The notes beneath the pieces were generated by a model. It was not told where the DNA came from and made no database searches. It was given only the letters and a program-made list of their open reading frames with translations. A DNA stretch of 64,000 nt, taken from positions 84,127 through 148,126 of the forward strand of contig CAKUBM010000002.1 in NCBI GenBank assembly GCA_934643145.1, read 5' to 3'. This DNA comes from an uncultured Collinsella sp. (GTDB lineage: Bacteria > Actinomycetota > Coriobacteriia > Coriobacteriales > Coriobacteriaceae). The first letter of the stretch is position 1. Each line of letters begins with the position of its first letter. This document shows, one piece after another, positions 16,251 through 25,347 of this stretch. The translations under genes were made by a program, and so were the position numbers.

Positions 16251-18095
16251 CTATCCCATGACCGACATGGTGAGCAGCACCGCAGCTGTGCAGTACGCCA
16301 CGCACGAGATCATGACGGCAATGACGTTCATGGCGGTACCCGACGTATTGAGGTCGTGCTCATCGCGCCAGAACAGCACCATCAGATAAATCACGGCACT
16401 CATGTTGCTAACCAGGCAGATGATGGCCGCAATGTTAAAGCATCCGGTAAAGAGCTGCTCCTCGAACATGGGGGCATCGGGGAACGCGGCGGTGCGCACC
16501 AGCTGCGCGCACAGGTAGGTCACGAGCGAAAGGATCAGGCCCATGCCCGTGCTCTGGAAGAAGAATCCCAGGTACGGCTTGGGCTCGTCGTCGTGGCCGT
16601 CGTACTCCAGGAAGTAGTTCTTGACGAACGACACCATGCGCGAGGCGGCCAGCAACACGAGCGGCATGGCGCACATGGGAAACACCACCAGGTGCGCGGA
16701 GCCGAGCGCTGTCCCCAGTACCGTTGCCATGATGCACGAGGCGATACCCCACACGACAACCCAGTACTGGCGATGCACAAACCAGCTGAGCACGTTCGTC
16801 GAGTCGTCCGACGCGCTGTCGCCCGAGCCGACACCGGCGATCTGCAGGTCCTCCTGATGCTCCTCGGCGATAACGTCCATGGCGTCGTCGAAGGTTACGA
16901 TACCCAGGATGTGGCGGTTCTCGTCGCAGACGGGGATGGCGACCAGGTCATACTTGGTCATCTCGTCCGTTACGTCTTCCTGGTCCTCGTCGGGCGACAC
17001 GTAGACCAGGTCGCGATAGGCGAGCTGGCCCAACGTGGCGTCGCGGTCGGCTACGATCAGCGTGCGCAGCGAAAGCACGCCGGTCAGCATGCCGCTCGGA
17101 TCCTCGGTATAGACGTAGTAGACGCTCTCGAAGTCCTCGTCGAGCTCGCGAATCGCCTCGATGGCGTCACCGACCGTTGCCGTGGCGGGCAGGGAGACAA
17201 ACTCCGAGGTCATGATGCGGCCGGCGGTGTTGTCCTCATACCCCAGCAGGTTACGAATCGCCTTCTCCTCCTTGACGCCCATCAGGCGCAGGAGCTTCTC
17301 GGCCTTCTCATAATCGAGCTCGTCGATCAGGTCGGCAGCGTCGTCCGGGTCCATCATGGCCAGCATCGACGATGCGTCCGTGTCGGACAGGCCCTCGAGC
17401 ATCTCGGTCATAAGCTCGTCGTCATCGAACTCCGAGATAGCTTCGGCTGCCTGGGCGGTATCGAGCTGCGCAAACACCTGCGCACGTAGGCGCGGGTCGA
17501 GCTGCTCGATAATGTCGGCGATGTCGGCAGGGTGCAGCTCGCCGAGCGTCTTGTGCGACACCGAGAGTTGAATGTTCTTGGTCGAGCGATCGAGCAGGTC
17601 CATGTAGGACCAGGCGATGATGTCCTCGCTGAGCGGCTTGCCCAGGTGCTTCATAAAGCCCTCGACGACATGCTCGAGCGCGGGGCTGATGGCGCGCAGC
17701 AGGCCGCGGGCGCCGACCTCGGCACCCAGCAGACGTAGCTGGTTTTCGCCCGACATGGAGAACTTGATGTCGTTTACGCGCACGACCTTCATGCCCTGCG
17801 TGTCGACGATCTGCTTGTTGAGAACGTCGCGCGCCAGCAACAGCTCGGTCGGCTGCAGGTACGAAAAGCGGATTTCGGTGGCCGACGTCTTGAGGTACAC
17901 GCCCGTCTCGTCGATACGGTCGACCCACTTGCGCCAGCTGATCATAAACGGCGTCTTGCCGGGACCGCGGAACGCGAGCGACGTCACGTGCGGAAAAACT
18001 TCGCCGGTAGCAATACCAAAATCGTTGACCACGCCGAGCTTCTCGCCGTCGACGTCCAAGACCGGCAGTTTGAGCATCTCACTCAGATAATTCAA
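16251..18095 (-). CDS. MgtE-like protein: PRC-barrel, MgtE_N, CBS pair, membrane domain
   Basis: 614 residues. An N-terminal PRC-barrel-like part (VLDVDGEKLGVVNDFGIATG) is followed by an MgtE_N helical superhelix (HPADIADIIEQLDPRLRAQV), two CBS domains (TAGRIMTSEFVSLPATATVG) and, after about residue 455, four to five membrane segments. The membrane part is not a clear match to the MgtE channel and lacks a recognisable pore motif. The soluble part is the known magnesium sensor, so the protein may gate or sense for the NRMT transporter encoded 8 bp downstream. It starts at a TTG with GGGGAG 5 bases upstream. It is possibly a channel in its own right. Confidence 0.8.
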   Translation of the reverse strand: MNYLSEMLKLPVLDVDGEKLGVVNDFGIATGEVFPHVTSLAFRGPGKTPFMISWRKWVDRIDETGVYLKTSATEIRFSYLQPTELLLARDVLNKQIVDTQGMKVVRVNDIKFSMSGENQLRLLGAEVGARGLLRAISPALEHVVEGFMKHLGKPLSEDIIAWSYMDLLDRSTKNIQLSVSHKTLGELHPADIADIIEQLDPRLRAQVFAQLDTAQAAEAISEFDDDELMTEMLEGLSDTDASSMLAMMDPDDAADLIDELDYEKAEKLLRLMGVKEEKAIRNLLGYEDNTAGRIMTSEFVSLPATATVGDAIEAIRELDEDFESVYYVYTEDPSGMLTGVLSLRTLIVADRDATLGQLAYRDLVYVSPDEDQEDVTDEMTKYDLVAIPVCDENRHILGIVTFDDAMDVIAEEHQEDLQIAGVGSGDSASDDSTNVLSWFVHRQYWVVVWGIASCIMATVLGTALGSAHLVVFPMCAMPLVLLAASRMVSFVKNYFLEYDGHDDEPKPYLGFFFQSTGMGLILSLVTYLCAQLVRTAAFPDAPMFEEQLFTGCFNIAAIICLVSNMSAVIYLMVLFWRDEHDLNTSGTAMNVIAVMISCVAYCTAAVLLTMSVMG

Positions 18096-18402
18096 TGGTG
18101 CTCCCCATCATTATTCCTGCGGATCGCGGCAAAACGGGCACGCCATCCGTGGACAATTGGATATGTATACGCATGCGCGGGCGGCACGCCGCTCGACGCT
18201 CACACCCCGTGCATGCGCAAAAAGCACCTGCATGGGGTCATCGACTGTATGGTCGAGGTTTGGATTTCACCTGTAACCTTTCTCTTGACCCTCATTAACC
18301 GCAGTAACTATAGCATCAGCATCGCGCTGCGGCACCGAATTTATGCGCTGCACATTGCAGGCATACCAAACGCTGACGTATCCGTGACATAGTCGTTGGG
18401 GA
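18096..18402. other. Intergenic region upstream of the MgtE-like gene
   Basis: There is no gene. It is the leader and promoter region of the MgtE-NRMT operon, and also holds the 3' end of the deacetylase unit downstream side. It contains a hairpin (ACCCCATGCA...TGCACGGGGT, minus strand, about 18203-18238). I looked for an M-box magnesium riboswitch and could not recognise one. Confidence 0.5.
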
Positions 18403-19809
18403 CTACTCCGTGGTTTCGTCGTCCTCGGCGAGTTGGGGGAACACGGCGTTCTTGGGCATCGTGACCTTCGTCAGCGAGATGAGCTTTTTGCTCAGCGACG
18501 TGTCCGTCTTGACCAGGTCGCTGAGCGTCACGATCTTGTAGCCGTCGGCAACAAGGCCGTCGATGATCTGCGGCAACGCCTCGAGCGTCTGCTCGGCGCA
18601 CTCGTCGCTATCGGTGAGCAGCACGATATTGCCCGGCGTCACCGAATCGAGTACGGTCGAAACCTGCTCGTCGGCGCCGTTGAGCAGCCAGTCACCCGAG
18701 TCGATATTCCACGAGACCACGGCAGACACCAAGTCCATCGAGTCAATCCAATTTTGCTCGTCAAAAGCGGCGTAAGGGGCACGCAGCAGCATCGTCTTGA
18801 CGCCGGTTGCCGACTTGATGGCGTCGGTTCCCTTCGAGATCTGCATGCGCACCGTCTCGCGATCCTCGCCCTTGAGCGAATCATCGCTATAGCTATTAGA
18901 GCCGACCTCGCACCCGGCGTCGACAATCGCCTTAGCCGTGGCGGGCGAGGCCTCGGCGGCATCGCCCGAAAGGAAGAACGTGGCGCTCACGCCCTTCTCC
19001 TTGAGCACCTGCAAAATCTGCTTGGTGGCACCACTCGGTCCCTCATCAAACGTCAGGGCCACAACCTTCTCGTTGCCCTTTGGCGCCACGCTGGCGCAGG
19101 CAACCACGCAATCGGTGGCGGGCACAACCTCGCCACGGTCCTGTGTCTTGCCCGATTGCTCGCCGACCCACACCTCGGAGCGACCCTGGACGCCCCACGT
19201 CTGCACATACTCGATAGCACCCGTGCCCTCGACCTTCAGCTTGGGCTCGATGGTCGTGGCCTGCACCTCGTGCTTCTCGTAGATGTTGCGGCCGTCTTTG
19301 ACCGTCACCTTCTCGCCGCCGGTAAGCTCGCGACTATCCCATTTGCCCTGCTTCACACGCTTGCCGTCAACCTTCACCGACAGCTTTTCGCCCCCGTGGC
19401 GCTTGAGTACGCTGTCATCGACGGCCAGCAGGTCGCCCGCGTCATAAGTGTCGGTCAGCTCCTGGTCGTCGATAAGATTCTGCAGCGTAGAGCCCACGCG
19501 CACCGCGGTCTTTTGTCCGTTGAGCTCCACGTCCACGCTGCGGTTGACGTAGCCCACGACGGCAGCGATAAACAGCACGAGCGCGCAGCCCACGGCGATG
19601 AGCGCATAGGGCAGACGGGATGGACGGCGGGGCGAGCGCCCGTTGCCAATGCGCGCACTGCGGTCGCTAAACCCGCGGCTATGGTTGAGGTACATCGCGC
19701 CGGGCTTACGGCGGCGTTTGCGCTGGCCGCTGGGCAGCTGCCCCAGGTCGCGGCGAGCCGTCGGACGCGCACCGGAGTGCCCGTTTAAGTTGGATCCGTT
19801 TTGGCGCAT
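18403..19809 (-). CDS. Polysaccharide-deacetylase-fold protein with degenerate active site
   Basis: 468 residues. A basic cytoplasmic N-terminus is followed by one membrane segment (about residues 68-90), a small ubiquitin-like DUF348-type domain (VDVELNGQKTAVRVGSTLQN) and a C-terminal NodB-type deacetylase fold. Family motif 1 is TFDEGPSG (usually TFDDGP). The metal motif HxxxH is GSNSYSDDS, so both histidines are gone. The RPPYG motif reads RAPYA, and the late LHD histidine is Thr in LLTDSD. It therefore looks like an anchored, extracellular protein that keeps the fold but not the zinc site. The ATG has GGGGGAGGG upstream. Binding instead of deacetylation is inferred. Confidence 0.75.
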   Translation of the reverse strand: MRQNGSNLNGHSGARPTARRDLGQLPSGQRKRRRKPGAMYLNHSRGFSDRSARIGNGRSPRRPSRLPYALIAVGCALVLFIAAVVGYVNRSVDVELNGQKTAVRVGSTLQNLIDDQELTDTYDAGDLLAVDDSVLKRHGGEKLSVKVDGKRVKQGKWDSRELTGGEKVTVKDGRNIYEKHEVQATTIEPKLKVEGTGAIEYVQTWGVQGRSEVWVGEQSGKTQDRGEVVPATDCVVACASVAPKGNEKVVALTFDEGPSGATKQILQVLKEKGVSATFFLSGDAAEASPATAKAIVDAGCEVGSNSYSDDSLKGEDRETVRMQISKGTDAIKSATGVKTMLLRAPYAAFDEQNWIDSMDLVSAVVSWNIDSGDWLLNGADEQVSTVLDSVTPGNIVLLTDSDECAEQTLEALPQIIDGLVADGYKIVTLSDLVKTDTSLSKKLISLTKVTMPKNAVFPQLAEDDETTE

Positions 19810-19830
19810 GTGCCCTCCCCCATAAACACA

Positions 19831-19860
19831 GCGAGCCGGAGCAACATGTCTCCGGCTCGC
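19831..19860. terminator. Hairpin between the PRC-barrel and deacetylase-fold genes
   Basis: GCGAGCCGGAG and its exact complement form an 11-bp stem with an 8-base loop, 21 bases after the PRC-barrel stop. It lacks a T-run, so it may be a terminator or an mRNA-stabilising hairpin in the leader of the next gene. Confidence 0.5.
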
Positions 19861-19881
19861 CTCCCATCATTTGGTACGTCG

Positions 19882-20637
19882 CTATTTGCTAGCTTTTGAC
19901 GAGCCCCCGCTCGCCTTTTGGTATTCGTCCTTAAAGGCCTTGAACATGCCGCGCGTTTTGCCGAGCTGCTTGCCCAGCGCGCGACTGCCCTTGTCCACGG
20001 CGACCGATCCCTTGTCATCGAGCACCTTGGCGCCCTTTTTGACCTTATCGCCCACCACGACACTGGCCTCGGCAGCCTTTGCGGCGGCGCCGCCCGAATA
20101 CCCGAGCGCCTTGACCTCGTCCGAAACGATCATCGCGCCGTTCTCGTAGCCGCGCAGCATCGTCGGCGGCACCTGCGTGTCACCGACAAGCACGCTCGAA
20201 GCGGCACCGGCAGTCACATAGAACATCTGGACGATGCCCGAGCGCGGCTTGAACTCCACGTCCGAACAATAGCCCACGACATCGCCCGATTCCGTGCGCA
20301 CGTCCATACCAACCCAGATGATGCAATCGTCCAGGTTAATATCGAGGCGCTTGGCCGCGGCGGCATCGTAGGTGTCCTTGGCGTCATCCACCGCGATAGC
20401 GCCCTCATAGACGCCGATGGCATCGAGCGCCACAAAACGGTCGGGGCGCTCGATCATGCCCGCAATATCGGACTGGCGAACCATAAAGCCCACCACGCGC
20501 GTACCGCCCGGAGTAAAGACCGGAAAGTGAATCTTTCCGAGCTTTTTAGGGCTACGCGGCGTGCCGTCCTTTTTAGTGCGCTTGTCCTCGGTGGGCTTGC
20601 GATAGATCTTGGCGCCGACAAAATCCCCGGCGCGCAT
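19882..20637 (-). CDS. PRC-barrel domain protein
   Basis: 251 residues with PRC-barrel-like segments (GKIHFPVFTPGGTRVVGFMV; DVVGYCSDVEFKPRSG) and a Lys/Ala/Ser-rich C-terminal tail that looks flexible and basic. There is no signal peptide. PRC-barrels bind RNA or partner proteins; a specific role cannot be given. The ATG overlaps the stop of the YtxH-like gene by one base (TAATG), so the two form an operon. Confidence 0.75.
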   Translation of the reverse strand: MRAGDFVGAKIYRKPTEDKRTKKDGTPRSPKKLGKIHFPVFTPGGTRVVGFMVRQSDIAGMIERPDRFVALDAIGVYEGAIAVDDAKDTYDAAAAKRLDINLDDCIIWVGMDVRTESGDVVGYCSDVEFKPRSGIVQMFYVTAGAASSVLVGDTQVPPTMLRGYENGAMIVSDEVKALGYSGGAAAKAAEASVVVGDKVKKGAKVLDDKGSVAVDKGSRALGKQLGKTRGMFKAFKDEYQKASGGSSKASK

Positions 20638-21026
20638 TATGCCTCGGTCGAGGGCTCCGCAGCCTCGGTGTCGGCCTCGGCGGCGTTCTCGACCACGACG
20701 TCGGCAGCGGGCGTCACGTTGCCGCCCGAGATGGCGTCGTTGAGCTGCTCGCGCAGCTGATCCATACGCTCGCGGGCCAGGTCGACCTTGGCGCGCAGGT
20801 CATCGGTCTTGGCATCGACCATCGGGCCGAAGTCGTTGACCGCGGCGCGGGCCTCCTCGGCACCGTGCTCGTAGGTATCGCGCATGTTATCCCAAGCGTC
20901 GTTGGCGATATCGGCAGCCATGGCGCGGGTCTCGGCACCCGAGCGCGGGGCCAGAGCAACGCCGATGATAGCGCCGGCGGCGGCACCAAAGAGTGCACCG
21001 GAGATAAAGCTAAAAGTCTTACCCAT
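20637..21026 (-). CDS. YtxH domain-containing small membrane protein
   Basis: 129 residues. A Gly/Ala-rich membrane segment (FSFISGALFGAAAGAIIGVA) followed by LAPRSGAETR is the YtxH signature. The rest is a charged coiled-coil helix and an acidic tail. YtxH proteins are general-stress-linked membrane proteins of unknown mechanism. AGGAGAGG lies upstream; ATGs at 21032 and 21026 are both possible, and 21026 has the better spacing. It is translationally coupled to the PRC-barrel gene. Confidence 0.8.
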   Translation of the reverse strand: MGKTFSFISGALFGAAAGAIIGVALAPRSGAETRAMAADIANDAWDNMRDTYEHGAEEARAAVNDFGPMVDAKTDDLRAKVDLARERMDQLREQLNDAISGGNVTPAADVVVENAAEADTEAAEPSTEA

Positions 21027-21169
21027 GATCATTCCTCTCCTGCGGGCACGTCGGCGCCCACCGTTTGAATGCTGTCCATTATACCCGCAGCGCAACACTT
21101 GCCGCCCCGCTCATCTGCATACGGTAAAGACGCAGGCAATACGGCCTATCGAATGTGTTACGAATCTGT

Positions 21170-22000
21170 CTATTCCACAGGCAGGGCCGGCATGGCCGTC
21201 GTGGCCGCCGGATCCTCGCCGGCACCGTCTACGAGCGGCAGCGCGCTTTCGTGCGCCGACCCAGTCGGAGCCGTTGCCGCGCCGCCGAAGACGGCCGCGG
21301 AGGCCTCGTGGTTCTCGACAACCGCGCCCTCGGTATCAATCGCTACCTGGGGCTCGTCTTCAAAGTTGGGGACGCCCTGGGGCTCAGCTGCCGGCTCGGC
21401 GGTCGCATCGGCAACGGGCTCGGCGTCGACCGGCACATCGCCCTCGTCAGCACCCTCGTCCTCGGCAACGTCCTCGCCATTCGCGGCGGCGACAGCCTCG
21501 TGCGGATCCTTGCCCTCGGCCTCGGCACGCATACCCAAAACCAGGTTGCGCAGGCCCGCGACCGTGCCCTCCACATCGGGGGCGGGCTGGTCGGCGTGCA
21601 GGTAAGCCCAATCCATCATGAAGGTGGCAGACGACAGCGCGCCGATGGCCAGCGCATCGTCGGAACACGAAAGCTCAACCTCAAAGACGCGCTCGTCGTG
21701 CTCACTCACGCGGGTGCGGCCGCACGAGATATTGCCGGCAAGGCCGGTCTCGTTCATCAGCTCGACCGACACGTGCTCCAGCAGGTGGCAGAGCTCAGTC
21801 TGACCCATGCAATCCTGGAACTCGCGGCCCGAATCGCCCAGGCACAGATGCTTGGCAATCGCCGGCACCAGATAGTACACGCGCGCCGTGGCCTCGATAT
21901 CCTCCGAGGTCATGAGCGGCATGCCGGGGTTCACCAGCACGTGCGCGCAGATCTTATCCTCGCTGACGGTGACCTTAAGGATGTTGAACAGGCCTGCCAT
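21170..22000 (-). CDS. Stand-alone protein resembling the cyanophycin synthetase N-terminal domain, acidic tail
   Basis: 276 residues. The first ~135 residues include TELCHLLEHVSVELMNETG and ISCGRTR, which recall the HVIEHVAIEL...GRTR core of the CphA N-terminal domain. No ATP-grasp or Mur-ligase part follows. Instead there is a 140-residue Ala/Glu/Asp/Pro-rich, probably disordered acidic tail. GGGGAG precedes the ATG. It lies 24 bp after the CNNM-type gene on the same strand. The similarity is judged by eye and the function is unknown. Confidence 0.6.
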   Translation of the reverse strand: MAGLFNILKVTVSEDKICAHVLVNPGMPLMTSEDIEATARVYYLVPAIAKHLCLGDSGREFQDCMGQTELCHLLEHVSVELMNETGLAGNISCGRTRVSEHDERVFEVELSCSDDALAIGALSSATFMMDWAYLHADQPAPDVEGTVAGLRNLVLGMRAEAEGKDPHEAVAAANGEDVAEDEGADEGDVPVDAEPVADATAEPAAEPQGVPNFEDEPQVAIDTEGAVVENHEASAAVFGGAATAPTGSAHESALPLVDGAGEDPAATTAMPALPVE

Positions 22001-22024
22001 AACTCTCCCCTACTCGTCCTTGTC

Positions 22025-23398
22025 CTACTCGTCGCCATCGTGCGGGTCGGCAAGACCCGCACCCGACGCCGCCGGCTCGTCCGCCGTGGACTCGGAATCC
22101 TTCTTATCGGTTTCGGCCGGAGCGATCACGCGAATGAGCGAGATGCGCTGGCCACGCATCGACTGCACCTTAAACTTGTACCCCGCGACCTCAAACACCT
22201 CTCCGATGTCGGGCACCGAGTCGCAAAGCTCCAAAATCCAGCCGGCGATGGTCTCATAATCATCGCTTTCCTCGAGCGGCCAACCAAGCTCAATCGCATC
22301 ATCGCACGAAAAACGCCCATCGACGAGCCACTCGCGGCGCGAGAGGCGCGTGAGGTACTTGTTGTCGGGGTCGAACTCGTCCTCAATCTCGCCGACGATC
22401 TCCTCGACGATGTCCTCGATGGTGATGATGCCGGCCGTGCCGCCGTACTCGTCCACGACCACCACGATCTGGTCGTGCGAGGTCTGCATCTCGGAAAGCA
22501 GCGGCAGGATGTCCTTGGTATCGGGCACAAAGGTGGCGTCGCGCAAAAAGTCGGCAATGGGTTGGTCGCCCTTGCCGTCGAGCGCGGGCTGGATCAGGTC
22601 CTTGATATGCGCGATGCCCGCCACGTTGTCGGGATCCTCATGGTAGACGGGGATGCGGCTAAAGCCGGTCTGGCGCATGGTGGATAGCACGCTGGCGACC
22701 GTCTCGTCGTCCTCGCACATGGTGGTGTCCACGCGCGGCACCATGACCTCGCGGGCAACGGTGTCGCCCAGGTCGAAGATCTCGTGGATCATGCGCTTTT
22801 CCTCGTCGAGCAGGTCGTCCTGCTCCGAGACCATGTACTTGATCTCTTCCTCCGAGACGTTCTGGCGGTCATCGGCGCTCTTGATGCGCAGGATGCGGGC
22901 CAGGCCGTCGGAGCAAGCGCCGGTCAGCCACACGAGCGGGCGGGCGATCTTCTGGAACACGGAAAGCGGCCCCACGACCTGCTTGGACACGCCCTCGGCG
23001 TTGGCCAGGCCAATGCGCTTGGGCACGAGCTCGCCGATCACGATGGACACAAAGGCGACCGCGACGGTAATGATGACCGGAGCCAGACCGCGCGCGATAG
23101 CGGAGAGCGGCGCGATGCCAAAGCTCATGAGCCACGTGGCGAGCGGGTCGGACAGGCTCGTCGAGGCGACGGCAGACGAGGCGAAGCCCACGAGCGTGAT
23201 GGCGACCTGAATGGTGGCCAGTAGCTGGTCGGAGTCGGCGGCGAGCTTAATGGCGCGCTCGGCACGCTTGTCGCCCTCCTCGGCCTCGTGCTCCAGCACG
23301 GCGCGCTTGGCCGTGGTGAGGGCCATCTCGGACATAGAGAAATAGCCGTTGATGAGGGTCAAAACGAGGGTGGTGATAAGGGAGATGGTTATGTCCAT
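22025..23398 (-). CDS. CNNM/CorC-family transporter-associated protein (hemolysin C type)
   Basis: 457 residues. The N-terminal DUF21/CNNM membrane domain (about three to four segments, INGYFSMSEMALTTAKR, IGELVPKRIGLANAEGV) is followed by a CBS pair (AREVMVPRVDTTMCEDDETV; VVVDEYGGTAGIITIEDIVE) and a CorC_HlyC C-terminal domain. This family moves magnesium or sodium, or resists metal stress. With the MgtE-NRMT pair nearby it is a second possible magnesium-homeostasis protein. The start at 23398 is chosen because the membrane domain begins there; the Shine-Dalgarno is weak. Confidence 0.9.
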   Translation of the reverse strand: MDITISLITTLVLTLINGYFSMSEMALTTAKRAVLEHEAEEGDKRAERAIKLAADSDQLLATIQVAITLVGFASSAVASTSLSDPLATWLMSFGIAPLSAIARGLAPVIITVAVAFVSIVIGELVPKRIGLANAEGVSKQVVGPLSVFQKIARPLVWLTGACSDGLARILRIKSADDRQNVSEEEIKYMVSEQDDLLDEEKRMIHEIFDLGDTVAREVMVPRVDTTMCEDDETVASVLSTMRQTGFSRIPVYHEDPDNVAGIAHIKDLIQPALDGKGDQPIADFLRDATFVPDTKDILPLLSEMQTSHDQIVVVVDEYGGTAGIITIEDIVEEIVGEIEDEFDPDNKYLTRLSRREWLVDGRFSCDDAIELGWPLEESDDYETIAGWILELCDSVPDIGEVFEVAGYKFKVQSMRGQRISLIRVIAPAETDKKDSESTADEPAASGAGLADPHDGDE

Positions 23399-23511
23399 CG
23401 GGAGTTTCTCGAACCTCCAAGATTCGGGACGTTGGCAGGAGACGTAGTTGGCGGATAAGACGGTTGCGCCCGACGGCCACCTGGGCGGATCCGCGGGCAC
23501 AGGCTCGGTCG

Positions 23512-24195
23512 TTAGATTACGAAGAGGATCACCGCCATGAACTGGAAGATGCTACCGGCGAGCACCCACAGGTGAAACACGCTGTGCAGGTAGCGCACGT
23601 TTTTGGCGATGTAGAACGGCACGCCCACGGTGTAGCACACGCCGCCGACGGCGAGCAGCGCCAACGCGACGGGATTCAGCAGCGCCACGAGCGCAGGCAG
23701 CTTAAAGACAACGAGCCAGCCCATTAGCAGGTAGACCAGGCCGCTTACCCAGTGCGGCTGACGCTCGCGCAAAAAGCACTCGAGCGCGATGCCAATGATG
23801 GCGATGGCCCATACGGCAAAGAACAGCGCGGCACCGCCGTCGTCTGCCAACGTGATAAGGCAAAACGGCGTATAGCTGCCCGCAATGAGCAGGTAGATGC
23901 AGCTGTGGTCGATGATGCGGAATACGCGCTTGGCGCGCTCGGGCTGAATCGCGTGATAGAGCGTGGAGGCCAGGTATTCGAGGATGATGCTGACACCGTA
24001 GACGATCGCCGCGGCCATATGTGCCGGGCCGCCACCGCGCAGGGCAGCGAATACGATCAGAAGTACGAGGCCCGCGATGCCCAGCAGGCAGCCGACACCA
24101 TGGGTGACGGAGTTCATGATCTCCTCGCCCACCGTGTACTGCGGAACGGCCGCGGCCTTAGGTCGCGGCTTAGAACTGTCGCTCGAATCGGACAT
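23512..24195 (-). CDS. Hemolysin III / PAQR-family membrane protein
   Basis: 227 residues with seven predicted membrane segments. The PAQR/HlyIII signature residues are visible: NSVTHGVG near the start, STLYHAIQPERAKRVFRIIDHSCIYL split over segments 2-3, and HSVFHLWV near the end, giving the conserved Ser-His-Asp-His-His metal set. Bacterial members are of uncertain function, with hydrolase-like activity proposed. GGAGG lies about 10 bases before the ATG at 24195. Confidence 0.9.
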   Translation of the reverse strand: MSDSSDSSKPRPKAAAVPQYTVGEEIMNSVTHGVGCLLGIAGLVLLIVFAALRGGGPAHMAAAIVYGVSIILEYLASTLYHAIQPERAKRVFRIIDHSCIYLLIAGSYTPFCLITLADDGGAALFFAVWAIAIIGIALECFLRERQPHWVSGLVYLLMGWLVVFKLPALVALLNPVALALLAVGGVCYTVGVPFYIAKNVRYLHSVFHLWVLAGSIFQFMAVILFVI

Positions 24196-24381
24196 GCCGG
24201 TTACATCCTCCAACATAAATAGTTCTCAACACTATATCAAAGCGTCTGAGTACGTGCGAAATTTGCACCTTACGTGACCCTTTGTTTACCCATTCTTTGC
24301 TTGTTGACGCATCAACGGTGAACATCCATAATGCGCTTGCATTAAATGTTGACATATAAACATCTTATAGGAGAGCGGTTT

Positions 24382-25347
24382 ATGGCTGAAAATAAACGTC
24401 CTCATCAGGGCCTTAAGATAGCCTGCATCGCCGTGGCGGTGCTCGTTGTCGCACTACTCGGATTTGCCGGCAACTTTTTGTTCGACTTCGCGCTGAACCC
24501 TCGCGCTCCATACACCATGAAGATGATGCAGGACGGCAAGAATGCCGAAAAGGGCGAGCAGATGGATGCCGAGGAGACCGAAGCGCGGGCTTGGTTTAAG
24601 CAGAACCGCGAGAGCAGCAGTCTTACCGCAGATGACGGGACTGAACTAGCTGCCTGGTATTTCGCGGCATCGGAGAACACGCACGATTATGCCGTCTGCC
24701 TGCATGGATATACGAACGAGCCCATCGGTATGGCCCGATACGTCAAGCGCTTCCACGACCGCGGCATGAACGTGCTCGCGCCCGCCGCCCGCGCCCACGA
24801 GCGCTCCGGCGGTGACTATATCGGCATGGGCTGGCCCGAGCGACTCGATGTCGTCGCGTGGATCGGGCGGATTGTTGCGGCAGACCCCAAGGCGCGCATC
24901 CTGGTCTTTGGTGAGTCGATGGGCGCGGCAACCGCTATGAACGTGGCGGGGGAATCTCTACCGGCAAACGTGAAGTGCATTATCGAGGACTGCGGCTATA
25001 CGAGTGTTTGGGACGAGTTTTCCCTGCAGCTCAAGGACGTATTTGGCTTGCCCAGTTTTCCGCTGCTCGATGTGGCCAATCTGGTGTGCAACGTGCGCGA
25101 GGGCTACGATTTTCATGAGGCCAGCAGCGTGGAGCAGCTCAAGCACGCAAAGGTCCCCATGCTATTTATCCATGGTGACCAGGATACCTTTGTGCCGTAC
25201 AGCATGCTCGACCAAAACTACGACGCGTGCGCCAGCAAGGTAAAGCAAAAGCTCACTGTCCACGGCGCCGCCCACGCCAAGAGCGCACAGGTCGACCCCG
25301 AGCTCTACTGGAACACGGTCAACGACTTCCTCGACGCTAACTTTTAG
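24382..25347 (+). CDS. Membrane-anchored alpha/beta hydrolase
   Basis: 321 residues. One N-terminal signal-anchor (LKIACIAVAVLVVALLGFAG) puts the hydrolase outside the membrane. The serine hydrolase triad is visible: the nucleophile in FGESMGAAT, the Asp in HGDQDTFVP and the His in HGAAHAKS, with the oxyanion region at CLHGYTNEP. It belongs to the YqkD/Bem46-like esterase group, for which substrates are unknown. TAGGAG lies 9 bases before the ATG at 24382. It is the only plus-strand gene between 14.5 and 42 kb. Confidence 0.88.
   Translation: MAENKRPHQGLKIACIAVAVLVVALLGFAGNFLFDFALNPRAPYTMKMMQDGKNAEKGEQMDAEETEARAWFKQNRESSSLTADDGTELAAWYFAASENTHDYAVCLHGYTNEPIGMARYVKRFHDRGMNVLAPAARAHERSGGDYIGMGWPERLDVVAWIGRIVAADPKARILVFGESMGAATAMNVAGESLPANVKCIIEDCGYTSVWDEFSLQLKDVFGLPSFPLLDVANLVCNVREGYDFHEASSVEQLKHAKVPMLFIHGDQDTFVPYSMLDQNYDACASKVKQKLTVHGAAHAKSAQVDPELYWNTVNDFLDANF

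Noticed and set aside
18096..18402. M-box magnesium riboswitch before the MgtE-like gene
   Set aside because: A hairpin is present, but I cannot match the conserved M-box loops. A covariance search with the Rfam M-box model would settle it.
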